From assembly GCA_965243605.1 (NCBI GenBank), contig CBDEVQ010000092.1, forward strand, positions 1 to 64,000: 64,000 bases of DNA, read 5' to 3'. Shown here in pieces: positions 27,906 to 36,899 of the stretch. This stretch comes from JBMYYR01 sp965243605 (GTDB lineage: Bacteria; Bacteroidota; Bacteroidia; Flavobacteriales; CAJXXR01). The position numbers and the translations under genes were made by a program. The stretch's first letter is position 1. Every line of letters begins with the position of its first letter. The notes under the pieces are model-generated. The model worked only from the letters and a program-made list of their open reading frames with translations, had not been told where the DNA came from and did not search any database.

Positions 27906-28289
27906 ATGCATGATAAACTAAAATTACCCCTTGAATATAGATGGTTAAAAGCTCACAATTTCGATGGATTAACCCCTTGGCATATCGTAGAACCAGATAA
28001 ATTGAAAGGGATTCGAGAAGAGTATCGGTTAGAGACTGGAAATGATATTCTTCCATTTGCAAGGAGGCAAGATAACGATTGTATAGCTGGGTTTGAGATT
28101 CTGAATGGAACACCGACTTCTAAAGTCCTTACCATTCATTTAACTTGGAGTAGAAAGAAAGAGTTAAATGGTTACCCAATAACAGAAGTTAATAGAAATT
28201 TATTTGAATGGATTAAAAATATTGTTATCCCAGCAACAGAAGATTGGATGAGTGAAGAAGAATTGGAGGATATAATTGAGAACAGGTAA
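27906..28289 (+). CDS. Immunity-like small protein (SMI1/KNR4-like context)
   Basis: A 127-residue acidic soluble protein. LKAHNFDGLTPWHIVEPD, followed by EEYRLETGNDILPFARRQDNDCIAGFEI, resembles proteins often annotated as SMI1/KNR4-type or toxin-immunity proteins, in which a short alpha/beta domain reports charged residues around a FARRQDxD core. No toxin gene is visible nearby. I do not claim a specific toxin partner. Confidence 0.5.
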   Translation: MHDKLKLPLEYRWLKAHNFDGLTPWHIVEPDKLKGIREEYRLETGNDILPFARRQDNDCIAGFEILNGTPTSKVLTIHLTWSRKKELNGYPITEVNRNLFEWIKNIVIPATEDWMSEEELEDIIENR

Positions 28290-28311
28290 GGCTGAGAATC
28301 AATAAAAAAAA

Positions 28312-28412
28312 TATAATAAACGTTCAGATTTTTTTATTATTAGACTCAATCTATATATTGTTTGTAACTTTGTTATGATATGATTTCTTTAATGGTAATT
28401 TGTTCTCAATAC
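28312..28412 (+). repeat. Direct repeat of ~100 bp, copy 2
   Basis: Second copy of the repeat at 26805-26907, with a few substitutions and a short indel near position 28375. It runs straight into the TonB-domain remnant, so recombination between repeat copies or loss of the 5' part of that gene is plausible. Confidence 0.8.
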
Positions 28413-28419
28413 AACCCAA

Positions 28420-28557
28420 AGTCCTGAACTTGATAAACAAATAGTAGACGTTTTTTCTAGAATGAAAATTTGGGATGCTGGAACTGTTGATGGGAAACCT
28501 GTTGATACGTCTATTCTATACAGCATTACCATTGAAAATGAGGTGTTGTCTTTGTAA
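28420..28557 (+). pseudogene. Remnant of a TonB C-terminal domain
   Basis: The 46-codon frame SPELDKQIVDVFSRMKIW, then DAGTVDGKPVDTSILY, ending at TAA 28555-28557, matches the end of the TonB C-terminal domain (ELD-A--V-K-MPKWKPG---GKPV). There is no start codon or upstream TonB sequence; it abuts the direct repeat. It is the tail of a lost gene. The remaining bases to 28659 are unremarkable. Confidence 0.6.
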
Positions 28558-28659
28558 AATGACTGCATTATATTTCTTTATTAATCATAATTATGTCTTT
28601 AAGATCGGAGCTGTTGTATGCGAAATAATATCCAGCCAAAAAAATAAAAAACGTCAAAC

Positions 28660-29166
28660 ATGAGAGTTGAGGAATATAGGATTAAAGATTGGGAGGATAC
28701 AGAAAGAGGTCTTCTTATTGATGAAAATGATAACTGGATTTTAGTTAAACATATTCCTGTAGATTATCTCGTTGATGGTTATAAAATTTATAAAAAGGAA
28801 TTTCTAGAAGAACGAATACGAACAAGAAAGGAAGAAGAAATAGAGAAAGTACTTCGTTTGAAAGGAATAGAAAATAAGGCTCCAATAGATTTTAAATTTA
28901 CCAATACAATTGGGCTCTTAGATTGGGTAGAATCTAAATTTGGAATCTTTGAATTTCAAGACGATGATGAATCTGAATTGTTTTATGGAAAGAGGAATAG
29001 AATTAATGAGAATACCTTGATTATTGATATGATTAATTCGGATGGTTCTATTGAATTTGAATATGATTATGAATTCGAGATTAACTCCATTCGTGTTTTG
29101 ACATTTGAGACGGATTACCATCAATCCATTCGTTTACTTTGGATGGATCAATTAAAGAATAAATAA
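28660..29166 (+). CDS. Acidic cytoplasmic protein of unknown function
   Basis: A 168-residue soluble protein with no signal peptide. The N-terminal ~45 residues (RIKDWEDTERGLLIDENDNWILVKHIPVDY) look like a beta-rich module; a highly charged helix (EEEIEKVLRLKG) follows. Like its neighbours it is acidic and an orphan, consistent with an immunity protein, but nothing identifies a function. Confidence 0.55.
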   Translation: MRVEEYRIKDWEDTERGLLIDENDNWILVKHIPVDYLVDGYKIYKKEFLEERIRTRKEEEIEKVLRLKGIENKAPIDFKFTNTIGLLDWVESKFGIFEFQDDDESELFYGKRNRINENTLIIDMINSDGSIEFEYDYEFEINSIRVLTFETDYHQSIRLLWMDQLKNK

Positions 29167-29248
29167 TCGTAGATTTACAGTCAATTCGAGTGTTTTTTGA
29201 CGTAAGGAGAAAAAATGTATCGAGAACAATTAAAATAATATTGAATAT

Positions 29249-29776
29249 ATGAGAGTCCTAATATTAATATTTTTAACGACACTACTGGCCTGTAGTGATA
29301 AAAACAAGGAAGAATCAATCAATAAAGACATTTTAGGGTTCTATCAAATTGAAAGTTTTAACTCTACAGATGTAGCAGATTTAAATGACGATGGAATATC
29401 AAGTAGTGATTTTAAAAATGAACTTTCAGATTTTCCTTATTCAAGTATTCAATTAAAGATAATAGAATTACCAAAACATGACCCTTTTGATCTAAGTCTT
29501 TTAATTCAATTACCATATCCTAATGAACTCGTTGATAAACCATATGGACACCTTCAATATAATCATTATGCAATTCCTATTCGATTATATTATCAAAATG
29601 GAGAACTTGGTTTTGATGAAAATGAAATAGCATTTGAAGATAAAATAATCTTTGAAAGTTTTGAAATGGTTGAACAGTCAAAGATTCAAGCGCATTTGAA
29701 GATGAAACTTTATGATTTTACAGAACTTGTATGGAAAAATTACAACTGCGAAATTGTATACACAAAAATTGAATAA
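29249..29776 (+). CDS. Small lipoprotein of unknown function
   Basis: A 175-residue lipoprotein with lipobox LLAC (Cys15). ILGFYQIESF after the anchor resembles the first strand of lipocalin-like lipoproteins. A DLNDDGISSSDF segment is EF-hand-like in spacing and could bind calcium. The function is unknown. It lies between the accessory island and the hydrolase gene. Confidence 0.65.
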   Translation: MRVLILIFLTTLLACSDKNKEESINKDILGFYQIESFNSTDVADLNDDGISSSDFKNELSDFPYSSIQLKIIELPKHDPFDLSLLIQLPYPNELVDKPYGHLQYNHYAIPIRLYYQNGELGFDENEIAFEDKIIFESFEMVEQSKIQAHLKMKLYDFTELVWKNYNCEIVYTKIE

Positions 29777-29923
29777 ACATTACGTTTCACGAATTATAAA
29801 AATACAATTTGGCTCAACTGTAGAGAATTGTCAGGTTACTTCAACTTTATGCTTTTTTGTGAAATAGGTCGGATAAAATCCATAACTATTTTTATATTAG
29901 ACGATAGTCATTAAAAACATTCA

Positions 29924-31018
29924 ATGAAAAACATATTTTACCTTCTTATTATACTTTTCACCGCAGGATCATGTAAAGTGACAAGATTTGTATATTATAA
30001 TTTTGCTAATATTACGGATTATAAAATTTTTCCAAAACGCAACATTGAAAATGATACAACAGATGTTTTTTATTTTAATGAAAAGGGCAATAAAAAATTT
30101 GATATTACAATGAATGATGGAAGTCGTTTTGAAGACTACCTCACTAAAAATAAAACCGTTGCTTTTTTAGTAATTCAAAACGATACGATAAAATATGAAC
30201 ATTATTTTAATGACTATAAAAGGGAATCTATAGTGGCATCCTTTTCAATGGCCAAATCATTTACATCTTTTTTAATTGGTTGTGCTATTGAAGATAAATA
30301 TATCAATTCCGTGAATGATCCGGTAACCAAGTATATTCCAGAACTAAAAGAAAATGGATTTGAAAATGTTACGGTTGAAAATCTTTTACAAATGACTTCC
30401 GGTCTTGATTTTAATGAAAGCTATTTTAATCCTTTTGGACATGCTGCAACTTTCTATTATGGTAGAAACGTTAAGAAATCGAGTTTAAAATTAAAGTTAA
30501 AAAATAAACCGAGCGAAATCACGGATTATGTAAGTGGGAATACTCAATTATTAGGTTTAATATTAAATAATGTTTTAAAAGAAAAAACGATTTCTCAGTA
30601 TCTAGAAGAAAAATTGTGGAAACAGATAGGAATGGAGTATAATGCGTCTTGGAGTATTGATAAAAAGAAAAATGGAATGGAAAAAACGTTTTGTGGAATA
30701 AATGCAAGAGCAATAGATTTCGCAAAATTTGGACGTTTATATTTAAATGAAGGGAATTGGAATGGAAAACAAATCATTTCTAAATCTTGGATTCAGAATT
30801 CCACAAAATTAGACACATTAAATGGAAGTGCATTAGGTTACCAATATCAATGGTGGATACCGAATGAAAAAGGAGATTTTGTTGCAAAAGGTATATTAGG
30901 TCAATATATATTTGTGAGTCCTTCTGAAAATTTGATAATTGTACGTTTGGGCGAAAATTATGGAAACGTAAATTGGACAGGTACCTTTGAGAAAATAAAA
31001 GATATCGTAAAAAGATAA
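29924..31018 (+). CDS. Beta-lactamase-fold serine hydrolase lipoprotein
   Basis: A 364-residue protein with a lipoprotein signal (lipobox AGSC, Cys17) and a class C beta-lactamase/DD-peptidase-like domain (PF00144 type). The SxxK catalytic motif is SMAK at 108-111; YVSG at 202 supplies the YxN-type tyrosine; GILGQ near the C-terminus fills the role of the third motif. It is anchored outside the cytoplasm. Likely roles are esterase, peptidase or transpeptidase; clinical-type beta-lactamase activity cannot be inferred. Confidence 0.87.
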   Translation: MKNIFYLLIILFTAGSCKVTRFVYYNFANITDYKIFPKRNIENDTTDVFYFNEKGNKKFDITMNDGSRFEDYLTKNKTVAFLVIQNDTIKYEHYFNDYKRESIVASFSMAKSFTSFLIGCAIEDKYINSVNDPVTKYIPELKENGFENVTVENLLQMTSGLDFNESYFNPFGHAATFYYGRNVKKSSLKLKLKNKPSEITDYVSGNTQLLGLILNNVLKEKTISQYLEEKLWKQIGMEYNASWSIDKKKNGMEKTFCGINARAIDFAKFGRLYLNEGNWNGKQIISKSWIQNSTKLDTLNGSALGYQYQWWIPNEKGDFVAKGILGQYIFVSPSENLIIVRLGENYGNVNWTGTFEKIKDIVKR

Positions 31019-31383
31019 TTGGTGGATACTGAGTGATTACGAAGTAAAGTTTATGGTAGTGTTTAGGAGCAATAAGATTATACTTAGAAAATTGATAAAT
31101 ATTAAATTGATTTATTAACCATTATTCTATCGTGATGGATGATATACTGATATCCTAACTTTTCTTAATTTAGAAGTTGGTATAGGTCAAGATGTATCAA
31201 TTAAAGACTTCTCGTAATCAATCCAGTTACCCACCTCTTTAAACCAAAAACCACATCGCATACGTATATAATTACGCTTTGCAACCTGTAATAGTTGGTT
31301 TATACTGTATAGTATTGTAATTTGCGTAAAAGTTTAGAAACAATACACCGAGATAATAATCGGTACAAAAATATACGACACAA
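31019..31383. other. Intergenic region
   Basis: No gene is seen here. A small dyad ATACT-N4-AGTAT lies at about 31301-31314, upstream of the SDR gene, and could be an operator, but its short arms make that weak. The promoter of the long 31.4-37.8 kb gene run should lie in this stretch. Confidence 0.4.
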
Positions 31384-32190
31384 GTGAGTAAAAAAGTGGT
31401 TGTTATTACAGGTGCTTCTTCAGGAATTGGAGAGGCTTTGGCTAAAGAATATGCAAAAAATGGATATAGGTTAGTGATTGCGGCACGTCGTTTAGAGAAA
31501 TTAAACGATTTGGCAAAAACCATTGAAACCGAATACAAAACGGACGTATTATGTGTAAAAGCAGATGTATCGGTAGAAGAGGACTGTAAGCAATTAATGA
31601 ATACTGCGGTTAGCCATTTTGGGGATATTCATGTACTTATTAATAATGCAGGGATCTCTATGCGAGCCACTCTAGAAGAGCTAGATTTAGACGTATTAAG
31701 AAAGGTAATGGATGTTAATTATTGGGGAACTGTATATTGTACGAAATACGCTTTGCCATATCTTTTAAAAGTAAAAGGATCGGTAATCGGGATTTCTTCA
31801 ATTGCTGGATTTAAAGGATTGCCAGGGCGTACAGGATATTCATCATCTAAATTTGCAATGCAAGGATTTTTAGAATCTTTACGTATTGAAAATATGAAAA
31901 GAGGATTACACGTTCTTATTGCATGCCCTGGGTTTACAGCTTCTAACATTCGTAACTCTGCGTTAGCTAAAGATGGTAAAACACAAAGCGAAACGCCAAG
32001 AGACGAGAAAAAAATGATGACCGCAGAAGAAGTTGCTGGACGTGTTTTTAGCGCTGCTAATAATAAAAAGAACTACAGTGTAATGACCTTAAATGGTAAG
32101 TTAACTGTATTGTTAAATAAGTTGAGTAGTAATTTGGTAGACAAATTGGTGTTTAACCATATGTCTAAAGAACCTGGATCTCCGTTTTAG
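31384..32190 (+). CDS. Short-chain dehydrogenase/reductase (GTG start)
   Basis: A 268-residue classical SDR. The nucleotide-binding motif TGASSGIG spans 9-16, NNAG follows, and the catalytic Tyr152-x3-Lys156 (YSSSK) is intact. It reduces or oxidises an unknown alcohol/carbonyl substrate with NAD(P)H. The start is a GTG, since no ATG exists upstream of the conserved VVVITGAS strand. aroK follows after three bases, which makes this the first gene of a long packed operon. Confidence 0.93.
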   Translation: MSKKVVVITGASSGIGEALAKEYAKNGYRLVIAARRLEKLNDLAKTIETEYKTDVLCVKADVSVEEDCKQLMNTAVSHFGDIHVLINNAGISMRATLEELDLDVLRKVMDVNYWGTVYCTKYALPYLLKVKGSVIGISSIAGFKGLPGRTGYSSSKFAMQGFLESLRIENMKRGLHVLIACPGFTASNIRNSALAKDGKTQSETPRDEKKMMTAEEVAGRVFSAANNKKNYSVMTLNGKLTVLLNKLSSNLVDKLVFNHMSKEPGSPF

Positions 32191-32193
32191 AAT

Positions 32194-32718
32194 ATGAAAC
32201 ATATCGTATTAACAGGATTTATGGGGGTGGGTAAAACCACATTAGGTAAGCAATTAGCAGCCCATTATAATAGACCATTCTACGATATTGATGATGAAAT
32301 TTGTTTAGGAGAACACCAAACCATTCATGAGCTTATTACGAAATCAGAGGCGTATTTTAGAGCCTTAGAATGCGAATATGTTCAAAGGGCAATAAAGTGT
32401 GAAACCCCAAGTATTATCTCCTTAGGAGGTGGTGCTTATTGTCATCCTAAGACGTATAATATAATTACAGATGCCCAAGTGGTTTCCTTATATTTATCCA
32501 TGTCTGATGATACCTGCTTAAAACAATTAGAACACATTAAAAAGTCGAGACCATTGCTTAATGCCATGCGTGGAGACCAATGGAAAAAGCAAGCCTTAGA
32601 ATTGTACCAAAAAAGAAGACCATTGTATGCCAGAGCAGACATACAAATAGAACGAGAAGGGTTAACTTTAAAAGCGTGCATTCAACGCATAGAAGAACAT
32701 TATGGAAAGATATACTAG
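32194..32718 (+). CDS. aroK: Shikimate kinase
   Basis: A 174-residue P-loop kinase that phosphorylates shikimate at the 3-hydroxyl in aromatic amino-acid synthesis. Walker A is GFMGVGKTT (8-16); the shikimate-binding Asp is in YDIDDEI, and GGGAY holds the family GGG motif. It starts three bases after the SDR stop and overlaps the next gene by 17 bases. Confidence 0.95.
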   Translation: MKHIVLTGFMGVGKTTLGKQLAAHYNRPFYDIDDEICLGEHQTIHELITKSEAYFRALECEYVQRAIKCETPSIISLGGGAYCHPKTYNIITDAQVVSLYLSMSDDTCLKQLEHIKKSRPLLNAMRGDQWKKQALELYQKRRPLYARADIQIEREGLTLKACIQRIEEHYGKIY

Positions 32719-33271
32719 AGAAGATTTACATCAGGCAAAGGTCACGTTACAAGAAGGTGGTGTAATCATGTATCCAACAGATACCATTTGGGGGATAGGG
32801 TGTAAAATATCGGATCAGGAAGCGGTAAATCGTATATATAAAATTAAAGGTAGAAATGCCACTAAAAAGTGCATTGTATTGGTCAGTTCTGAGATACAAT
32901 TAGAACGCTATTTTGATGAGGTACCGGAACAAGCTTGGCAATTAATAGAATGTTCAGACAATCCGTTAACTCTAATATTAGAGGGTGGAAAATTTCCTAA
33001 ATACCTATTAGCAGAAGATGGAACGATAGGCGTTAGAATTGTAAACGATGCTTTTTGTAAAAGTTTAATTCAACAAATTAAAGAACCAATCATTAGTACT
33101 TCGGCTAATTTAAGTGGTCAAAGAAGTCCATTTTCCTTTAAAGATATACCCAATGCATTAAAAGACCAGGTTGATTATGTGGTAGATTTTAAACAAGATA
33201 AGATTCAAAAATCCAAACCATCTTCAATCATAAAACTTATGAAGAATGGAGAAATTAAAATCATCCGATAA
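32702..33271 (+). CDS. L-threonylcarbamoyladenylate synthase (Sua5/YciO/YrdC family)
   Basis: A 189-residue YrdC-fold protein. GGVIMYPTDTIWGIGC, the RNATKKC block and STSANLSGQRSP are conserved. The family makes threonylcarbamoyl-AMP for the t6A modification at tRNA position 37. It overlaps aroK by 17 bases and pfkA by 26 bases, so translation of the three is likely coupled. Confidence 0.93.
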   Translation: MERYTREDLHQAKVTLQEGGVIMYPTDTIWGIGCKISDQEAVNRIYKIKGRNATKKCIVLVSSEIQLERYFDEVPEQAWQLIECSDNPLTLILEGGKFPKYLLAEDGTIGVRIVNDAFCKSLIQQIKEPIISTSANLSGQRSPFSFKDIPNALKDQVDYVVDFKQDKIQKSKPSSIIKLMKNGEIKIIR

Positions 33272-34244
33272 TATTAAACGAATAGGTATTTTTACTTCTG
33301 GAGGAGATTCCCCAGGTATGAATGCTGCTATTAGAGCCCTAGTAAGAGTAGCCACACATTATAATATTCAAGTCATTGGATTTTATGAAGGCTATAATGG
33401 GTTAATATCCAACAATTATGTTGAATTGGACAACCGTAGTGTTGGCGAAATTTTACATAGAGGAGGAACCATCCTAAAGTCAGCACGGTCTAAAGCGTTT
33501 AAAACAAAAGAAGGAAGAGCAGAAGCCAATAATACCTTGCAAAATCATCAGATTGATGGTTTGGTGGCCATAGGTGGAGACGGTACTTTAACAGGCTTAA
33601 AAGTTTTTTACGAAGAGTATGGTATGCCGGGAATAGGGATTCCAGGAACCATAGATAATGATTTAAGTGGAACCGATTTAACTTTAGGGTTTGATACGGC
33701 TGTAAATACAGTTGTAAACTTAATTGATAAGATTAGAGATACCGCCAATTCACATAATCGTGTGTTTTTTGTAGAGGTTATGGGGCGAGATTCAGGTTTT
33801 ATTGCCCTTAACGCAGCAATTGCAAGTGGAGCTTCGGCAATGATGTTGCCCGAAACCGATATTTCTGTTGAGTCTTTAATCGATATGTTAGACATCCGTC
33901 ATAAAAGTGGGAAAAAATCAAGTATTGTTATAGTTTCAGAAGGGAATATTAATGGTAACGCCTACGAACTTACCCAAAGAATAAAAGAATCTCAACCCCA
34001 TTTTCACCCTAGAGTTACAGTATTAGGACATTTGCAAAGAGGAGGAAGCCCAACAGCAAACGATCGCATATTAGCTGCAAGATTTTCACAAGCCGCTATT
34101 TCGTTTTTAATGCAAGGGAAATATAATGGAATGACTGGAATACAAAAAAATGAAATGGTTTTTGTAGATTTAGATAAAGCCGTTAAAGCCCACCCGGGTT
34201 TAAATGAAGATCTGTTAACCCTTTCTGAAATTTTGTCAAGGTAA
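33246..34244 (+). CDS. pfkA: ATP-dependent 6-phosphofructokinase
   Basis: A 332-residue glycolytic kinase converting fructose-6-phosphate to fructose-1,6-bisphosphate. SGGDSPGMNAA, GGDGTLTG (ATP site) and GIPGTIDNDLSGTD (catalytic Asp in TIDND) are all present; length is that of bacterial PfkA. The start overlaps the YrdC-family gene by 26 bases. Confidence 0.96.
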   Translation: MEKLKSSDNIKRIGIFTSGGDSPGMNAAIRALVRVATHYNIQVIGFYEGYNGLISNNYVELDNRSVGEILHRGGTILKSARSKAFKTKEGRAEANNTLQNHQIDGLVAIGGDGTLTGLKVFYEEYGMPGIGIPGTIDNDLSGTDLTLGFDTAVNTVVNLIDKIRDTANSHNRVFFVEVMGRDSGFIALNAAIASGASAMMLPETDISVESLIDMLDIRHKSGKKSSIVIVSEGNINGNAYELTQRIKESQPHFHPRVTVLGHLQRGGSPTANDRILAARFSQAAISFLMQGKYNGMTGIQKNEMVFVDLDKAVKAHPGLNEDLLTLSEILSR

Positions 34245-34251
34245 GTTGTAA

Positions 34252-35034
34252 ATGGACACATTATATAAATTCTTAGAAAAAGCGTTAAAGCTATTTTTTG
34301 GACTTGTGGTTGTAAGTGTAATAGGTTTACTTGTCTTTTATTTTAAGCACAACGAATCGTTACCATTATCCTCAGATCCAGAATTTGCAAACAAGATTTC
34401 TCAAAAGATGTTAAAATCTATGGAGGGTAAAGCTTGGAATAAAACCCGTTACATTTCTTGGGTAACCCATAACAATCGCCATTATATCTGGGACAAAAAA
34501 GAAGGATTTGTGAAAGTATCTTGGAGTGGGAATCATGTTGTTTATAATATGAAGTCAGATGATGCCATTGTGAAAATAGGCGAAACCACCATAAAAAATA
34601 CAGAGAAAAAGGATAAACTGGTTTATCTAGCAAAAGAGTATTTTGAGATCGATAGATTTTGGTTTTCAGCGCCTTATGAAGTTTTTGATTTGCAAGTTGA
34701 TCGAACTATGGTCTTGTTAGAAGGTCAAAGTAAACGAAGTTTGTGCGTACAATATCTAGATAATCATAAATCTAGAGCAGGAGAAGCTTATATTTACATC
34801 TTAGATGACAAAAATAGGCCATTGGCTTGGAAAATGTGGAACGACAATTTTTATTTCGATGGAATACAATCAGAATGGATAGATTGGCAAAAGACATCGA
34901 CAGGATTTTGGTACCCTTTAGCTCATAAGAGTGAGTTTTTTGGATACAATATTAACATCCAGAATATGTTAACGGGTAAACGATTAAAAGATATTGGATT
35001 GTCGAAAGACCCGTTTAAGTTGATGCGTAAATAA
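34252..35034 (+). CDS. Membrane-anchored protein of unknown function
   Basis: A 260-residue protein with one N-terminal membrane helix (residues ~13-30) and a ~225-residue outside domain rich in beta strands and tryptophans (WNKTRYISWVTHNNRHYIWD, then WKMWNDNFYFDG). It is reminiscent of LolA-like or DUF6503-type periplasmic domains that handle lipids, but this is a guess from the strand pattern. It starts seven bases after pfkA. Confidence 0.75.
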   Translation: MDTLYKFLEKALKLFFGLVVVSVIGLLVFYFKHNESLPLSSDPEFANKISQKMLKSMEGKAWNKTRYISWVTHNNRHYIWDKKEGFVKVSWSGNHVVYNMKSDDAIVKIGETTIKNTEKKDKLVYLAKEYFEIDRFWFSAPYEVFDLQVDRTMVLLEGQSKRSLCVQYLDNHKSRAGEAYIYILDDKNRPLAWKMWNDNFYFDGIQSEWIDWQKTSTGFWYPLAHKSEFFGYNINIQNMLTGKRLKDIGLSKDPFKLMRK

Positions 35035-35047
35035 TACTAAATAAGAG

Positions 35048-36124
35048 ATGATTTCATACTGGACAAAACAAATATTACACGTATTCGGAACTATGTTTGG
35101 CGTATTGTGTTTGGTGTTCTTTTTATTTAATGTTTTACCCGGAGACCCTGCTCAAATGATGTTAGGTCAACATGAAACGGAAGAACAAATTGAACAAGTT
35201 CAAGCTAAATACGGCTTAAATCTACCTATACAAGAACAATTTATGTATTGGGTAAATGATGTTTCTCCTATATCTTTTCATCAAACAGAAAACCATAAAG
35301 CCATTAATTACTGGTCTAAAGACAAATATTCTGGATTTTACATGTCTATGTCTTCCGAATTTGGAATGGCTTTAAAAACCCCTTATTTAAGGGAATCATT
35401 TCAGAAAAAAGGACAAAAAGTAAATGAGATTATTGCCAATAAGATTATAAATACATTTGTATTAGCGTTTACTTCTATTTCCATAGCCTTTGTATTAGGG
35501 GTTTTATTGGGGATATTTCTACAATCTTCTTCCAATATTTATTTAAAGAATTTGGTTGAGCTGTTAAGTTTAACGGGCATGGCTCTACCTTCGTTTTTTG
35601 CGTCTGTACTTATTGCATGGTTTTTCGGATTCTATTTATCCGATTATTTACCATTTTCTATGACTGGAAGTTTGTTTGAGGTAGACGACTTTGGTGAGGG
35701 GAAATACATCGAGTGGAAAAACTTAGTATTACCTGCAATAACCTTAGGTATAAGACCTTTAGCGGTAATATCTCAACTTACAAAATCGTCTTTAGAAGAA
35801 GTGATGAATGAAGATTATATACGTACAGCAAAATCTAAAGGGTTATCTAACCGTGCCGTTTTATGGAAGCACGCCTTAAAGAATGCACTTAACCCTGTAA
35901 TAACAGCTACATCTGGTTGGTTTGCCTCTTTATTGGCAGGAGCCGTTTTTGTAGAGTATATTTTTGCATGGGATGGAATAGGAAAACTATTAGTAGAGAG
36001 CTTAGAGAATTTAGATTTACCATTAGTGATGGGAATTGTTCTTTTTATTGCTGCTATTTTTGTTTTGATTAATATCTTTGTGGACTTGTTTTACAAACTA
36101 CTAGATCCACGAATTAAACTATAA
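35048..36124 (+). CDS. ABC transporter permease, DppB/OppB-like
   Basis: A 358-residue inner-membrane permease with about six helices. The N-terminal LPGDPAQMMLGQ motif and the cytoplasmic EAA loop (DYIRTAKSKGLSNRAVLWKHALKNAL) are typical of peptide/nickel importers of the DppB type. A ~70-residue insertion around residues 70-130 contains few helices. No partner permease, ATPase or binding protein is adjacent, so its partners must be elsewhere. Confidence 0.93.
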   Translation: MISYWTKQILHVFGTMFGVLCLVFFLFNVLPGDPAQMMLGQHETEEQIEQVQAKYGLNLPIQEQFMYWVNDVSPISFHQTENHKAINYWSKDKYSGFYMSMSSEFGMALKTPYLRESFQKKGQKVNEIIANKIINTFVLAFTSISIAFVLGVLLGIFLQSSSNIYLKNLVELLSLTGMALPSFFASVLIAWFFGFYLSDYLPFSMTGSLFEVDDFGEGKYIEWKNLVLPAITLGIRPLAVISQLTKSSLEEVMNEDYIRTAKSKGLSNRAVLWKHALKNALNPVITATSGWFASLLAGAVFVEYIFAWDGIGKLLVESLENLDLPLVMGIVLFIAAIFVLINIFVDLFYKLLDPRIKL

Positions 36125-36126
36125 AT

Positions 36127-36897
36127 ATGAGAAAATACATTGTTGCCGGAAATTGGAAAATGAATACTTCAGTAGAAGAGGGAAATCAATTGGCTCAAAA
36201 TCTCGTGAATAATACACCGGAGTTAGCATCTAATCATAAAGTTATCTTAACTCCACCATTTTTACACCTATCATCTGTTAAACAAATTATTAAAGATTCA
36301 CCTTTAGATGTGGCAGCTCAAAATTGTCATTTCGAAAATAGTGGAGCATTTACAGGTGAGGTATCTCCTAAAATGTTAGCCAATTTTGGATTAAAATATG
36401 TGATCTTAGGACACTCAGAACGTCGAACATATTTTGGAGAAACGGCAGAAATCTTAAAGAAAAAGGTAGACCAAGCACAAGCTAATAATCTAGAAGTTAT
36501 CTTTTGTATTGGTGAAAGCTTAGAACAAAGAGAATCTGGAGATTTTAAAGCCATATTATTGCAACAACTTAAAGATTCAGTGTTTCATTTAAATGCGAAT
36601 GCATTTGCAACGCTTGTTTTGGCTTACGAACCTGTTTGGGCAATTGGTACTGGTGTTACAGCATCTGCAGAGCAAGCAGAGGAAGTACATGCGTTTTTAC
36701 GTGAAGAAATTAAAAAACAATACTCGAATGAGGTGGCAGACAATATGACCATCCTTTATGGAGGGTCTTGTAAACCATCCAATGCAAATGAAATATTTGC
36801 GAAGCCAAATGTAGATGGTGGATTAATTGGTGGTGCAGCATTAAAAAGTGAAGATTTTATTGGTATTATAGATGCATTAATTGCGCAAAAATCATAA
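36127..36897 (+). CDS. tpiA: Triosephosphate isomerase
   Basis: A 256-residue TIM-barrel enzyme interconverting glyceraldehyde-3-phosphate and dihydroxyacetone phosphate. The active-site Asn9/Lys11 (GNWKMN), His96 (GHSERR) and Glu168 (YEPVWAIGTG) are present, with GGSCKP near the C-terminus. It follows the permease by two bases. pfkA three genes upstream makes a glycolytic pair in one run. Confidence 0.97.
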   Translation: MRKYIVAGNWKMNTSVEEGNQLAQNLVNNTPELASNHKVILTPPFLHLSSVKQIIKDSPLDVAAQNCHFENSGAFTGEVSPKMLANFGLKYVILGHSERRTYFGETAEILKKKVDQAQANNLEVIFCIGESLEQRESGDFKAILLQQLKDSVFHLNANAFATLVLAYEPVWAIGTGVTASAEQAEEVHAFLREEIKKQYSNEVADNMTILYGGSCKPSNANEIFAKPNVDGGLIGGAALKSEDFIGIIDALIAQKS

Positions 36898-36899
36898 GT

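Noticed and set aside
28475..28663. Small 62-codon frame
   Set aside because: It is a shifted reading of the TonB-domain remnant region and lacks protein-like character.
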